A stretch of 64,000 nt of DNA from Zobellia uliginosa (GTDB lineage: Bacteria; Bacteroidota; Bacteroidia; Flavobacteriales; Flavobacteriaceae), in assembly GCF_018860745.1 (NCBI RefSeq), contig NZ_JAHKPY010000014.1:310001-374000 (forward strand). Direction: 5' to 3'. A program made the translations under genes and the position numbers. The notes under the pieces were generated by a model, which saw nothing but the letters and a program-made list of their open reading frames with translations, was not told where the DNA came from and made no database searches. Below are positions 38,375 through 47,688 of this stretch, piece after piece. Every line of letters begins with the position of its first letter. Within the stretch, counting starts at the first letter, position 1.

Positions 38375-39571
38375 ATGAAAAGATATAAGATAGAGCATCT
38401 GCTCACTGGAATTTTAATACTGCTTTTGGTTTCCTGTACTGAGAAAAGTAAGAAGGAAGCGATGCTTTTGGAGAGTATTTCTGAGGTGAAAAAACAATAT
38501 GCACCGGACAAAAGAACTGCGCTTTTTGACGTACATGTTTTTACAAATACCGAAAAGTATATTATAAAGGGAGAAAGTAACATGCCTGAGGCTGTACAGG
38601 CTCTTAAGCAAGTTTTGGACAGTAAAACAGATTTAGAATATGTAAACGAAATTGAAGTTCTACCCTCAAAATCGTTAGATGGTAAGACTCATGCGGTAAT
38701 CAATATTTCTGTGGCGAATCTCAGGAGCAATCCAAAACATTCCGCAGAATTGGCAACACAGGCTACGTTAGGTACGCCGGTTAAAGTATTTAAGAAAGAA
38801 GAAAATTGGTATTACATTCAAACGCCCGATAAATACCTTTCCTGGGTTAATGTAGGTGGAATTGTTTTAATGGATGACACTCAAGCCCAGAATTGGAAAA
38901 GCACAACAAAACTCATCTACACACAAACTGCGGGATATTCATATCAAGATACTCAGGCAACGCAGCGTGTTTCTGACTTGGTTGCAGGAGATATTATTGA
39001 AATGACGGGCGAGACCGATGATTTTTTTGAAGTGCAGTACCCAGATGGCCGTAAAGCGGTGGTTAGAAAGGAAGAGTCAGAACCCTACGATGCGTGGTTA
39101 GAAAAATTAGAACCTACCCAAGAGAGCCTTGTAAAAACTTCAAAAACACTTATGGGAGTTCCATATTTATGGGGAGGCACTTCAACAAAAGGCATGGATT
39201 GTAGCGGATTTACCAAAACTATCTTTTTCCTGAACGGAATGGTCATTCCCAGAGATGCCTCACAACAGGTACATACAGGCAAAGCCATTGATTCTGTGAA
39301 GAATTTTGATAAATTGCAAAAAGGAGATTTGTTGTTCTTTGGAAGAAAAGCCACGGACTCTACCGCAGAAAAAGTAGTACACGTAGGAATGTGGATCGGA
39401 AACAATGAATTTATACACGCCTCAGAGATGGTACGTATAAACAGTATGGATCCCAATGCAGATAATTATGATGAGCACAACCATAACCGCTATCTGCGCT
39501 CAAAACGCATCTTAAAGGAAAATGACGACGCTTTGATCAGTTTGGTTAAAAACCCTGTTTTTAAGGATTAG
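38375..39571 (+). CDS. NlpC/P60 (C40) peptidase lipoprotein with SH3-like domains
   Basis: The 398-residue protein has a lipoprotein signal peptide ending LLLVSC, with Cys21 as the lipidated residue. Bacterial SH3-like segments follow (about 107-240, VINISVANLRSNP and KLIYTQTAGYSY). A C-terminal NlpC/P60 domain (about 258-380) carries the catalytic Cys276 (DCSGF), His336 (VVHVGMW) and His348 (IHAS). Such enzymes cut the stem peptides of peptidoglycan in the periplasm. All catalytic residues are present. The ATG at 38375 is chosen so that the signal peptide is N-terminal. The frame opens ten codons earlier at 38345. It is divergent from the methyltransferase and is not part of that system functionally. 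Confidence 0.9.
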   Translation: MKRYKIEHLLTGILILLLVSCTEKSKKEAMLLESISEVKKQYAPDKRTALFDVHVFTNTEKYIIKGESNMPEAVQALKQVLDSKTDLEYVNEIEVLPSKSLDGKTHAVINISVANLRSNPKHSAELATQATLGTPVKVFKKEENWYYIQTPDKYLSWVNVGGIVLMDDTQAQNWKSTTKLIYTQTAGYSYQDTQATQRVSDLVAGDIIEMTGETDDFFEVQYPDGRKAVVRKEESEPYDAWLEKLEPTQESLVKTSKTLMGVPYLWGGTSTKGMDCSGFTKTIFFLNGMVIPRDASQQVHTGKAIDSVKNFDKLQKGDLLFFGRKATDSTAEKVVHVGMWIGNNEFIHASEMVRINSMDPNADNYDEHNHNRYLRSKRILKENDDALISLVKNPVFKD

Positions 39572-39702
39572 GGTAAATCTATTCGTCTTTAGTAAGGTGC
39601 GCTTTCCAAAAGGGATTTATTGTACCTTTAAGGAATCAGTAAAAGAGCCCTTATCGTTGCTTTCCAGGGATGTTTTTATTTATTCAATTAATATTTGTTC
39701 AT

Positions 39703-40160
39703 TTAGAATCTCGCATGTTTTGAGAGTTTTGCAATATCGAGAATTAACTTTTCAAATGAATCCTGATTCCAAAATCTAGGATGCATAAATCCGTGAGCAA
39801 CGCTATTTCGATTATCTCCTTTATCGGTTGGGTGAGATTGTGAGAAATAGGACTTTATTTCTGGTAAAATCTCAACAAATTCTGGGTTACTATCTTTATT
39901 TTCCTCAATCGCTAAATAGATTAATTTAGTACCGACTTTTCTATATTTTTTCAATTTTCCGTTTGTATTGACTAATTCTCTGCCATATTCACTTGTTGTC
40001 GACCTAATTAGTTCTTCTAAATATGAATACGCAAAAGGAGTTAATATAGAATAGGACTCCGAAAAAGACAGGTAAACTTTTTAAGTACTATCCAATCCGG
40101 TCCCCAATTCCATAGATGAGTATGGTTTTAAATTTCGTCAAATGCGTCTTTTAATTCCAT
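39703..40160 (-). pseudogene. Broken HEPN-type gene
   Basis: Read on the minus strand, an ATG at 40160 opens MELKDAFDEI, then a TAA (40128-40130) interrupts the frame. The same frame continues NHTHLWNWGPDWIVL to a run of five A (40078-40082), where a one-base shift is needed to enter the frame that encodes the last ~125 residues and stops at 39703. That C-terminal part contains RNSVAHG, the R-x4-H motif of HEPN RNase-like domains, and ends KLILDIAKLSKHARF. The joined product would be about 150 residues. Two lesions in one short gene point to a decayed copy. A sequencing error or a genuine shorter gene starting at the TTG near 39954 are alternatives. Confidence 0.5.
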
Positions 40161-40344
40161 CAAAGTTTTCTTTAGTTTAAGCTCAAGACATAAATACAAG
40201 CCTGTTATTCTATAAGAAAAATATAAAAAATCGTTTCTAAATCAGGTGATATATTGTAGATTAAACTTCTTTATTGACCCTGCTACCGCAAGCATCACGC
40301 TTCTTTCTGTTTCAAGATACTTCAAGGGAAATGACAGAAGAATC

Positions 40345-41208
40345 TTAAAAATACCGCTGCAATATTTCAGTAATCGAAGCTTTGTAAGAATTACCAAAAA
40401 GGTTCAAATGCACTAAGAGATAGTAAAGTTGATAGATATCCGTTCGTTCTTTTTCATTACCAATTGGCGCAAAATGTTCTTGATAAGCATTATAGAAAGA
40501 AGCACCAAAACCTCCAAAGAGCCGGGTCATGGCCAAATCTACTTCATGATGGCCATAATACACTGCTGGGTCTATTAAATAGGGAGTGCCGTTTGTTGAT
40601 ATCAGATAATTTCCGCTCCATAAATCGCCATGTACTAAAGATGGTTTTGTGTTCGGAAATAGATTTTGGCACGTTTTCAAAAGTTTGTCTTCCACAGGAA
40701 TTTCACTATCGTCTAGCTTTCCAGATTCTTTTGCCAATTTAAGCTGAGGCACCAGTCGCTCTTGAACATAAAATGCGGGCCAATTGGAATGAGCAGAGTT
40801 TGATTGTGGAAGGCTACCAATAAAATTAGGGATAGAAAAACCAAAAGCATCGGAGGTGCCATTCAGATGTAAACCTGCTAGTTGGTGACCCAATTGTTCA
40901 AAATCTGGTTCCATGGGTCTTTTGGGCTCAATATATTCCATAACTAAAAAGGCACCTGTATCAAGCGCCTCACATAGAAACACTCTAGGCACCGCAATAG
41001 TTTTAGTATTGGCAATGGCAACAAGGCCGGCTTTTTCGGCCTTGAACATATCATGCGCATTGCTTCCATGATTGACTTTACAGAAGAATCGTTCTGTTTC
41101 CGATTGTAAATGGTAGGCCTCCGAAATATCACCGCCGGAAACCGATTGCATTGTTTGAATCTTTATACAAAGCAAATATTCTATATGTTTCTTCAGATTG
41201 ATATCCAT
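40345..41208 (-). CDS. Fructosamine kinase family protein
   Basis: The 287-residue protein belongs to the fructosamine/ketosamine-3-kinase family, which phosphorylates sugars attached to protein amines and so starts their removal. The kinase-like fold shows an N-terminal VSGGDISEAYHL phosphate-binding stretch, a FLVMEYIEPKRP hinge, the catalytic LVHGDLWSGNYL and the metal-binding LIDPAVYYGHHEVDLAM. Start choice: ATG codons at 41208 and 41211 are adjacent, and either is plausible. It stands alone, divergent from the DUF5009 gene. In bacteria the natural substrate is not fixed. Confidence 0.9.
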   Translation of the reverse strand: MDINLKKHIEYLLCIKIQTMQSVSGGDISEAYHLQSETERFFCKVNHGSNAHDMFKAEKAGLVAIANTKTIAVPRVFLCEALDTGAFLVMEYIEPKRPMEPDFEQLGHQLAGLHLNGTSDAFGFSIPNFIGSLPQSNSAHSNWPAFYVQERLVPQLKLAKESGKLDDSEIPVEDKLLKTCQNLFPNTKPSLVHGDLWSGNYLISTNGTPYLIDPAVYYGHHEVDLAMTRLFGGFGASFYNAYQEHFAPIGNEKERTDIYQLYYLLVHLNLFGNSYKASITEILQRYF

Positions 41209-41304
41209 CATTACCAAGATAAGTATAATGATTGAAAATTATGAAGAGCCTATAAATCTAATATTTTCCCTACTTTAGAAGAATCAACCAACGCATTACC
41301 GAAA

Positions 41305-42411
41305 ATGTCTCAATTAGCAGAAAATGTTTCAAAACGTCTTTTTTCTTTGGACGTTTTTAGAGGGCTTACCATGTTTTTACTTATTGCCGAAGCGGCGGGA
41401 TTTCACCATAATTTTTCGGAACTGACCGAAGGAACTATGTTTTCCGGTCTTGCACATCAATTACATCATCACCCGTGGAATGGACTCCGGTTTTGGGATT
41501 TGATTCAACCTTTCTTTATGTTTATTGTTGGGGTTGCCATGCCTTTTTCTTTAAGGAAGCGCCTTGCTTCGGGAGATAGAAAAGGGGTTACCAAACATAT
41601 TTTACGTAGATGTTTTTTACTCTTCTCATTTGGTGTGTTGTTGCATTGCGTCTATAGCCATGCTTTAGTTTGGGAGCTTTGGAACGTACTGGTACAATTG
41701 GCCTTTACCATTCTTATCGCCTATGCGATTATGAACCTTCCAAATAAAATACAAATCGGTATATCATTAGGTTTGCTTATTCTTACAGAGATATTGTATC
41801 GCGCCTACAACCCGGAAGCACCTTATGCACAAGGTCACGAAAGTTTCGGTTCGTATATAGATATGTTGGTAATGGGGCAGGTAAATGATGGGTATTGGGT
41901 CTTTGTAAACTTTATTCCAACAGCGGCCCATACCATTTGGGGTGTTGTCTGTGGACGGATTTTACTATCTCATATATCGGTAAAAGAAAAACTGAAACCT
42001 TTTTTAATTTATGGAACTGTTTTACTTGTACTTGGTATTGTTATGGATTTTGCAGGAATCACACCTATAATAAAACGTATTGCAACCAGCTCCTTTACTT
42101 TGGCCTCCGGTGGATTGGCTATTTTGACGCTGACGCTTTTCTATTGGGCAATTGACGTAAAAGGAAACCAAATGAAGTGGTTGAAGATTTTTTCCGTTGT
42201 TGGCACAAATTCTATTTTTATTTATCTATTTGCCGAAACGGTAGGAGTACAATGGTTTAGGGGTTTTGGCCAAATTTGGACCGAAGGACTTTTGTCTCCG
42301 CTTGGTATTCCGGAAAAACTAATTATGGTTATTAATGCTTTGTTCGTACTTTTCATCTTTTGGTATATCACTTACTTTTTAGATAAACACAAAGTATATT
42401 TCAAAGTTTAA
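41305..42411 (+). CDS. DUF5009 / heparan-alpha-glucosaminide acetyltransferase-like membrane protein
   Basis: A 368-residue membrane protein with about ten hydrophobic segments. RLFSLDVFRGLTMFLLIAEAAG at the N-terminus is the signature of the DUF5009/HGSNAT group, and FWDLIQPFFMFIVGVAMPFS with its Asp and Pro residues is also typical. The human relative moves acetyl groups from acetyl-CoA across a membrane to terminal glucosamine. The bacterial proteins are thought to acylate a glycan, but no substrate is known. It is followed after 39 bases by the DUF1080 lipoprotein, so the two may serve glycan or polysaccharide metabolism together. Confidence 0.86.
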   Translation: MSQLAENVSKRLFSLDVFRGLTMFLLIAEAAGFHHNFSELTEGTMFSGLAHQLHHHPWNGLRFWDLIQPFFMFIVGVAMPFSLRKRLASGDRKGVTKHILRRCFLLFSFGVLLHCVYSHALVWELWNVLVQLAFTILIAYAIMNLPNKIQIGISLGLLILTEILYRAYNPEAPYAQGHESFGSYIDMLVMGQVNDGYWVFVNFIPTAAHTIWGVVCGRILLSHISVKEKLKPFLIYGTVLLVLGIVMDFAGITPIIKRIATSSFTLASGGLAILTLTLFYWAIDVKGNQMKWLKIFSVVGTNSIFIYLFAETVGVQWFRGFGQIWTEGLLSPLGIPEKLIMVINALFVLFIFWYITYFLDKHKVYFKV

Positions 42412-42450
42412 AATAACATACTCAATCAAATTTCTCTCAACACGCATATT

Positions 42451-43245
42451 ATGAAATTCTCAAAAATTGCCCTTTTTATTTCTTCCATCGCCCTTGTGGC
42501 TTGTAATTCAACCAAAACTACGGTTACTGAAACCGGTTGGGAAGATATGTTCAACGGTAAGAATTTAGACGGTTGGACCACAAAAATTCATCATTACGAA
42601 ACAGGAGATAATTTTGGGGATACCTTCCGTGCTGAAGATGGTATGATCAAAGTGCGTTATGATCAATATGACGGCGATTTCAACGATAGGTTTGGACATT
42701 TATATTTTAATAAGCCGTACTCTAGTTTCCATTTGTCCATGGAATACAGATTTGTGGGAGACCTTCATCAGGGTGCGCCGGTTTTTACAGAGATGAATAG
42801 TGGTGTCATGTACCATTCTCAAGACCCAAGAACCATGTTGAAAGAGCAGAACTGGCCCATTTCCGTAGAAATGCAGTTTCTTGGCGGAATAAAGGAAGGC
42901 GAAGCTAGGCCTACAGGTAATATGTGCTCCCCAGCAACTGAAATTGAATATGAGGGCAAGATATACCCAAGCCATTGTTTACGATCTTCTTCCAAAACCT
43001 ATTATGGCGACCAATGGGTAAAAGCCGAATTGATTGTTAGAGGAGATTCTTTGGTAACGCAAATTATTAATGGGGAAGTGGTTTTGGAATATGCTAAACC
43101 CCAAGTTGGTGGAGGCACCGTTGTTGGTTATGACCCCAAACAAAAAGAAGATGGCAAACTGTTGAAAGAAGGTATGATCGCTTTGCAGAGCGAAGGGCAG
43201 CCTATCGACTTTAGAAATGTAAAAATCAAAAATTTAAAACCTTAA
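42451..43245 (+). CDS. DUF1080 (3-keto-disaccharide hydrolase-like) lipoprotein
   Basis: This 264-residue protein has a lipoprotein signal (MKFSKIALFISSIALVAC, Cys18 lipidated). A single DUF1080 domain of the concanavalin-like fold follows, with MFNGKNLDGWTTK at the start, SGVMYHSQDPR and SVEMQFLGG in the middle, and FRNVKIKNL at the end. Members of this family act on glycans, and some cleave 3-keto-glycosides. The exact reaction here is unknown. Second gene after DUF5009. It is convergent with the VOC gene, with only 7 bases between stop codons. Confidence 0.88.
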   Translation: MKFSKIALFISSIALVACNSTKTTVTETGWEDMFNGKNLDGWTTKIHHYETGDNFGDTFRAEDGMIKVRYDQYDGDFNDRFGHLYFNKPYSSFHLSMEYRFVGDLHQGAPVFTEMNSGVMYHSQDPRTMLKEQNWPISVEMQFLGGIKEGEARPTGNMCSPATEIEYEGKIYPSHCLRSSSKTYYGDQWVKAELIVRGDSLVTQIINGEVVLEYAKPQVGGGTVVGYDPKQKEDGKLLKEGMIALQSEGQPIDFRNVKIKNLKP

Positions 43246-43252
43246 GAAACTT

Positions 43253-43639
43253 CTATTTTTCGTAGAGTTCAAGAGGAAGGTCATCTGGGTCCGCAAAGAA
43301 AGTAAATTTGCGGCCCGTGAATTCATCGGTTCTGATGGGTTCAACATCCACACCTTTTTTAATAAGTCTTTCTCTTTCTTCGGAAACATTGTCCACTTCA
43401 AAAGCTAAATGGCGCAGACCTTGAGCTTCTGGCCGTGAAGGCCGTTGCGGTGGATTAGGAAATGAAAAGAGTTCAATTATATATTTCCCGTTAAGAGCAA
43501 GGTCCAATTTATATGACTGGCGTTCTTTTCTAAAAACTTCGTTCAAGATTTCCAAGCCGAGAATTTCAACATAAAAGTGCTTGGACTTTTGATAGTCTGA
43601 GCAAATAATGGCAATATGATGAATTTTATTGAAGGCCAT
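43253..43639 (-). CDS. VOC family (glyoxalase/YaeR-like) protein
   Basis: The 128-residue single-unit VOC protein has the two beta-alpha-beta-beta-beta halves of the family. The expected metal ligands are visible: His in IHHIAIICSDY, His in GLRHLAFEVD, Glu in IIELFSF and Glu in LELYEK. It resembles the YaeR/SMU1112c type. The substrate is unknown. It is last in an rnpA - S41 peptidase - VOC gene string, 17 bases after the peptidase gene. Confidence 0.88.
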   Translation of the reverse strand: MAFNKIHHIAIICSDYQKSKHFYVEILGLEILNEVFRKERQSYKLDLALNGKYIIELFSFPNPPQRPSRPEAQGLRHLAFEVDNVSEERERLIKKGVDVEPIRTDEFTGRKFTFFADPDDLPLELYEK

Positions 43640-43656
43640 AATTAAAGTGAAAACTC

Positions 43657-45288
43657 TTATTTTAGAATATCCCAGTATTTGTTTTCGTTGTCCAAAAGTT
43701 CGGTAGCCGCTAAAATGGCATCATCATTTTTAAGATAGTAGTCGTAAAGACCTTCACGATAGAAATAACGTTTTACGATTTCATCTTCCAGCTTGCTTTT
43801 TATTTCCCTTTGGTAATCGTCTAAAGCAGCAATTTTGCTCTTTTCAATATCCAATAATAACGTCCTGAAATCATTTTCGATGGCATCATTAAAAATCACT
43901 TCCTCACGGTCTGTCATAGCTGCTTTGAGGGTCTTTTCCGTTTTAGTCTCGTATGAGAAGTCGCTTTTGGAAACAAAGGTCTTAAATTCTTTGTAATCGG
44001 TATCGGAAAATTTAAAGTTAGACACCTCCTGTAGTTGATGCTTGTAGAAATAGTTCGTTGCGTAATCAAAAATCACATTATTGTTCAAAAGGGCAGTGGT
44101 AAGCTCATTCGCTTTTGCCGAGGCTACTTCAATATCGGGCAACACGCCGCCACCATCTTGCACTTTTCTACCGTTACGTGTTTTAAAGTCCTTAAAAGCG
44201 GTCTTTTGCACCGCATTTCCATCTTCATCGCGGTTCCAGTAGTCCAATGACTGAATACATCTTCCAGAAGGGGTGTAATAGCGACTTATGGTAACTTTTA
44301 GCTGTGTGCCATAAGTAAGCTTTAAAGGGCGCTGTACAAGTCCTTTTCCGAAGCTACGCGCACCCATTACCACGGCACGGTCCAAATCTTGTAATCCACC
44401 GGAAACAATTTCACTTGCTGAAGCACTGCTACCGTTTACTAAAACCACCAATGGAATTTCCATATCAACAGGTTTGTTTCTGGTCTTGTACTCGGTATTG
44501 AATTTTTTAACCTTGGATTTTGTGGTTACAATCAATTCGCCCTTGTCTACAAATAGATTGGTAACGTTTATGGCTTCAGATAGCAATCCGCCTGGGTTGT
44601 TCCTTAAATCCAATATAATTTTCTCGGCACCTTTTTCCTTTAAATCTACAAGCGCTTCTTTAGTTTGTGCAGAAGCTTTGGCGTTGAATCTGGAAAGAAC
44701 AATGTAGCCTGTTTTGTTATCTACCATTTTATAAAACGGTACGGCATCTACTTCTACGGCGGCACGGGTAATAGTGGCAACTTTAGTTTCGCCCTGTCTT
44801 TTAAAAGTGACTTCAACAGCTGTATTATTGGCTCCTTTTAAGAGTTCACTTGCGTTGTTATCAAAATCGGAAACACTAATGGCACCAATTTTAATGATCT
44901 CGTCCCCTGCTTTTAGTCCGGCTTTGTCCGCAGGGTAATCTTTGTACGGTTCTACAATCAATAACCGGTCTTTAAAGGAACGTACCAACGCACCAATACC
45001 CGAATATTCCCCGGCATTGTTTATGCGGTAGGTTTCTACATCTTGTTCATTTAAGAATTTCGTGTACGGGTCAAGGTCATCCAACATGTTCTTTATGGCG
45101 GTATCCATGAGTTCTGCAGGGTTGGTCTCATCTACATAATTCATGTTCAATTCCTTGAATAGGGTAGTGAAGATTTCAATTTGCTTGGCAATTTCAAAGA
45201 AATCACTTTTTACAAAACTACTGCCCGCTATTAGAATGACAATTGCGAAGGCGGGAATCAGTATTTTTTTGCCGAGCATCTTTTTCAT
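43657..45288 (-). CDS. S41 family C-terminal processing peptidase
   Basis: A 543-residue periplasmic serine protease of the CtpA/Prc type. It has an N-terminal membrane or signal segment (about 8-25), a PDZ domain (about 85-175, YSGIGALVRS and AGLKAGDEI) and the S41 catalytic core. The nucleophile Ser lies in VNGSSASASEIVSG and the base Lys in SFGKGLVQ. A helical C-terminal extension of about 130 residues follows. It degrades or trims proteins from their C-termini. It is placed 56 bases after rnpA on the same strand, an arrangement I recall from other Bacteroidota, though the functional link is unclear. Confidence 0.92.
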   Translation of the reverse strand: MKKMLGKKILIPAFAIVILIAGSSFVKSDFFEIAKQIEIFTTLFKELNMNYVDETNPAELMDTAIKNMLDDLDPYTKFLNEQDVETYRINNAGEYSGIGALVRSFKDRLLIVEPYKDYPADKAGLKAGDEIIKIGAISVSDFDNNASELLKGANNTAVEVTFKRQGETKVATITRAAVEVDAVPFYKMVDNKTGYIVLSRFNAKASAQTKEALVDLKEKGAEKIILDLRNNPGGLLSEAINVTNLFVDKGELIVTTKSKVKKFNTEYKTRNKPVDMEIPLVVLVNGSSASASEIVSGGLQDLDRAVVMGARSFGKGLVQRPLKLTYGTQLKVTISRYYTPSGRCIQSLDYWNRDEDGNAVQKTAFKDFKTRNGRKVQDGGGVLPDIEVASAKANELTTALLNNNVIFDYATNYFYKHQLQEVSNFKFSDTDYKEFKTFVSKSDFSYETKTEKTLKAAMTDREEVIFNDAIENDFRTLLLDIEKSKIAALDDYQREIKSKLEDEIVKRYFYREGLYDYYLKNDDAILAATELLDNENKYWDILK

Positions 45289-45344
45289 CTTCTTTTATAT
45301 TTTTGATAGTTTTTTGGTCATGGACCGCCCCTATATTTTTAATC

Positions 45345-45734
45345 CTAAATGCCTATATCTGAAGTGTTTTTGTCCAAAAAACGCTTTATAACTTCTTTCA
45401 TCGTTTTTTTAACATTGCTTTGAGAAGGCATCTCTTTGCCAAGGTATAAAAATAGAAACGCAAAAGAGCCTTCTCTATTGTTGAAAACAAGGTGTTTGTT
45501 ATGTCTATAACCTTCTCGCATTAAACGCTTAATACGATTTCGTTTTACTGCACTTTTAAAATTCTTTTTGGGAGCGGTAACTCCAGCCTTTAAGCGTGTG
45601 TCTTCTGTAAATTGAACAGGAAGATAAATTAGTTTTATCGGAAATACGGAAACCGACTTCCCCTCGGCAAACAATTGCTCTATAAGCTTTTTGCTTTTTA
45701 GCTTTTCTTTTTTCGGGAAAGTGAGGTCGGACAT
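45345..45734 (-). CDS. rnpA: Ribonuclease P protein component
   Basis: The 129-residue basic protein is the protein subunit of RNase P, which trims tRNA 5' leaders together with an RNA subunit not found in this window. The signature KSAVKRNRIKRLMREGYR, the RNR motif, is intact, and the N-terminal FPKKEKLKSKKLIEQLF is the usual opening. It is not next to rpmH, as it is in many other bacteria. It is first of an apparent operon with the S41 peptidase. A terminator just upstream separates it from the M1 peptidase gene. Confidence 0.93.
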   Translation of the reverse strand: MSDLTFPKKEKLKSKKLIEQLFAEGKSVSVFPIKLIYLPVQFTEDTRLKAGVTAPKKNFKSAVKRNRIKRLMREGYRHNKHLVFNNREGSFAFLFLYLGKEMPSQSNVKKTMKEVIKRFLDKNTSDIGI

Positions 45735-45749
45735 AAACGTTATTTAAAA

Positions 45750-45776
45750 AATTGCCCCCGGTTAACGGGGGCAATT
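45750..45776 (-). terminator. Terminator of the S8-M1 peptidase operon
   Basis: ATTGCCCCCG / CGGGGGCAAT, a 10-bp GC-rich stem with a five-base loop. On the minus strand it is followed by a run of T residues, 44 bases after the M1 stop codon. Confidence 0.85.
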
Positions 45777-45819
45777 ACAAATCTAATCATTGAAGAAAAA
45801 ATAAACACTTTTTAGTTAT

Positions 45820-47682
45820 TTATTCCGCTGTTTTTTGCCAAACATTGTCTTCTTGATTGATATCTGCCATTAATTGAGAAGGGTCTATAACTACCGCTTT
45901 AATGCTATTAACAGGTTTGTTAATGGTAAAGTTGTAATTGGATTGTGCCCATGGCCAATCTCCTAATACCGTTCGGTTTATTTGTGGGTAGGGGTTTTCT
46001 TTTTCGCCTCGCATCATGCGTAAAGGAGCGTAAAAAGTTTCTTTTGTACCGTCTTCATAAATTACTAAAATATCTAAGGGCATTGGCATTGCACCGGTAC
46101 GTACCATGGAAACTTCTGTTTTTCCGTTATTGTCTTTAACATCTTTAATGCCGTAATCTATAGTGTTTGTAGTTTGTGTCCAATCGGTTAAGTACCAATC
46201 CAGCTCCATACCGGAAACCTTCTCAGCGGTACGCTTAATATCGTTTGGAATAGGATGCTTGAACTTGAAGTCTTCGTAATACTTACGAATGGTTTCCATT
46301 AACTTATCTTGTCCGATGATATAACCCAACTGCGATAAGAAAATAGAACCTTTACTGTATGCAGCAATTCCATAAGCAAAATTAAGGTCGTAACGGTCTG
46401 CATGAGTAGTTTGTGGTTGCTCCTTGCCAGAGTTCACTAAACTGTAATATCCTTTGTATGTGCCCTCAAGAGGGTTTTCTTTATTTTCTTGCATCACCTC
46501 GTTCATGGCTAATGTAGAAATGAACGTTGTGAAACCTTCATCCATCCACTCGTGCTTAGATTCATTAGTCGCTAAGATATGCTGAAACCAAGAATGAGCA
46601 AGCTCGTGAGCTGTTACCCCTGCCAGACTTTCAAATTTGCGTTCTCCGGTGATTAAAGTAGCCATGGCATATTCCATACCACCATCACCACCTTGAATTA
46701 CAGAATACTGCTCGTAGGGATATTCACCAATATTCTTACTAAAGAACTTCATAAACTCAGCTGTTTTAGGCTGAAGTTTTTTCCAGTTCTCTATGATTTC
46801 TTTGTTATCCTTGTACAAGAAGTGAAGCATAGGTCCGTTTTCCACTTGCAACGTGTCATGCAAATATTCAGGATCTGCGGCCCACATAAAGTCATGAACC
46901 ATGGGTGCTTTAAAGTGCCATGTAAGCGTCTTGCCTTTTTGTTTTTTGACTTTGGTGCCCGGCGCTTCATACCCATGACCAATTTCCTGAGGGTTCTGAA
47001 GGTACCCAGAACCTCCCACGGTGTAACCCTTATCAATAGTCAATTTTACATCAAAATCACCCCATACGCCCTGAAATTCACGAGCTATGTATGGGTCGGC
47101 ATGCCAGCCTTCAAAATCGTATTCTGCAAGTTTTGGATACCACTGGCTCATAGATAGCGCAACGCCTTCGGCACTGTTTCTTCCTGAACGACGGATTTGA
47201 ATAGGTACTTGACCTTTAAACTCCATCTCAAAAGTAGTCTTCCCACTAGGAGGAATAGGCTTAGCCAACTCTACAACAAGTATAGTTTCCTCTTCAACAA
47301 AATCTACTTTAACACCATCTTGGGTAAGTGATGTAGCGTGCAAATAACCAATTTCATTTTCTTTGAGTGTTGCAATTCTACTGTTCTTTTGCTCATCAGT
47401 CATTCTGCCGTCTGGATCAGGAATGCTCTGCAAGCGCATATCCATCTCACTACCGGGTTGAAAGGCATTAAAAAACAAGTGATAGTAAACGCGGGTAATC
47501 TCATCAGGAGAGTTGTTGGTGTATACCAGCTTCTGGGTACCGGTGTACAGAAAACTCTCCACATCCATATCTACCTCCATAGTATAATCTACGTGCTGTT
47601 GCCAATATGGTGTGTTCTGAGCAACTGCTAGTTGGCCCATTAGGACAATAGCGACAGCGATTGATTTAAAAAAATACTTCAT
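45820..47682 (-). CDS. M1 family zinc metallopeptidase
   Basis: A 620-residue exported aminopeptidase-type enzyme. The signal peptide is MKYFFKSIAVAIVLMGQLAVA, cut before QNTP. The N-terminal beta domain of M1 enzymes (about 25-260) is followed by the catalytic domain. Its HELAH zinc motif (about residue 356) is followed by the third ligand Glu in WMDEGF. Just before it lies GGMEYAM, the M1 exopeptidase-type GxMEN-like motif in which Asn is replaced by Tyr. The C-terminal ARM-like domain is short. It starts 6 bases after the stop of the S8 protease gene, so both are one operon, presumably for protein turnover outside the cytoplasm. Confidence 0.92.
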   Translation of the reverse strand: MKYFFKSIAVAIVLMGQLAVAQNTPYWQQHVDYTMEVDMDVESFLYTGTQKLVYTNNSPDEITRVYYHLFFNAFQPGSEMDMRLQSIPDPDGRMTDEQKNSRIATLKENEIGYLHATSLTQDGVKVDFVEEETILVVELAKPIPPSGKTTFEMEFKGQVPIQIRRSGRNSAEGVALSMSQWYPKLAEYDFEGWHADPYIAREFQGVWGDFDVKLTIDKGYTVGGSGYLQNPQEIGHGYEAPGTKVKKQKGKTLTWHFKAPMVHDFMWAADPEYLHDTLQVENGPMLHFLYKDNKEIIENWKKLQPKTAEFMKFFSKNIGEYPYEQYSVIQGGDGGMEYAMATLITGERKFESLAGVTAHELAHSWFQHILATNESKHEWMDEGFTTFISTLAMNEVMQENKENPLEGTYKGYYSLVNSGKEQPQTTHADRYDLNFAYGIAAYSKGSIFLSQLGYIIGQDKLMETIRKYYEDFKFKHPIPNDIKRTAEKVSGMELDWYLTDWTQTTNTIDYGIKDVKDNNGKTEVSMVRTGAMPMPLDILVIYEDGTKETFYAPLRMMRGEKENPYPQINRTVLGDWPWAQSNYNFTINKPVNSIKAVVIDPSQLMADINQEDNVWQKTAE

Positions 47683-47688
47683 GGTATA

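Noticed and set aside
39597-39779. A 60-codon plus-strand frame after the NlpC/P60 gene
   Set aside because: It overlaps the 3' end of the HEPN-type remnant and has no protein-like features or promoter.
46693-47157. A 154-codon plus-strand frame opposite the M1 peptidase gene
   Set aside because: The minus-strand M1 gene is intact with its zinc motif. The opposite frame has no recognisable features or promoter.
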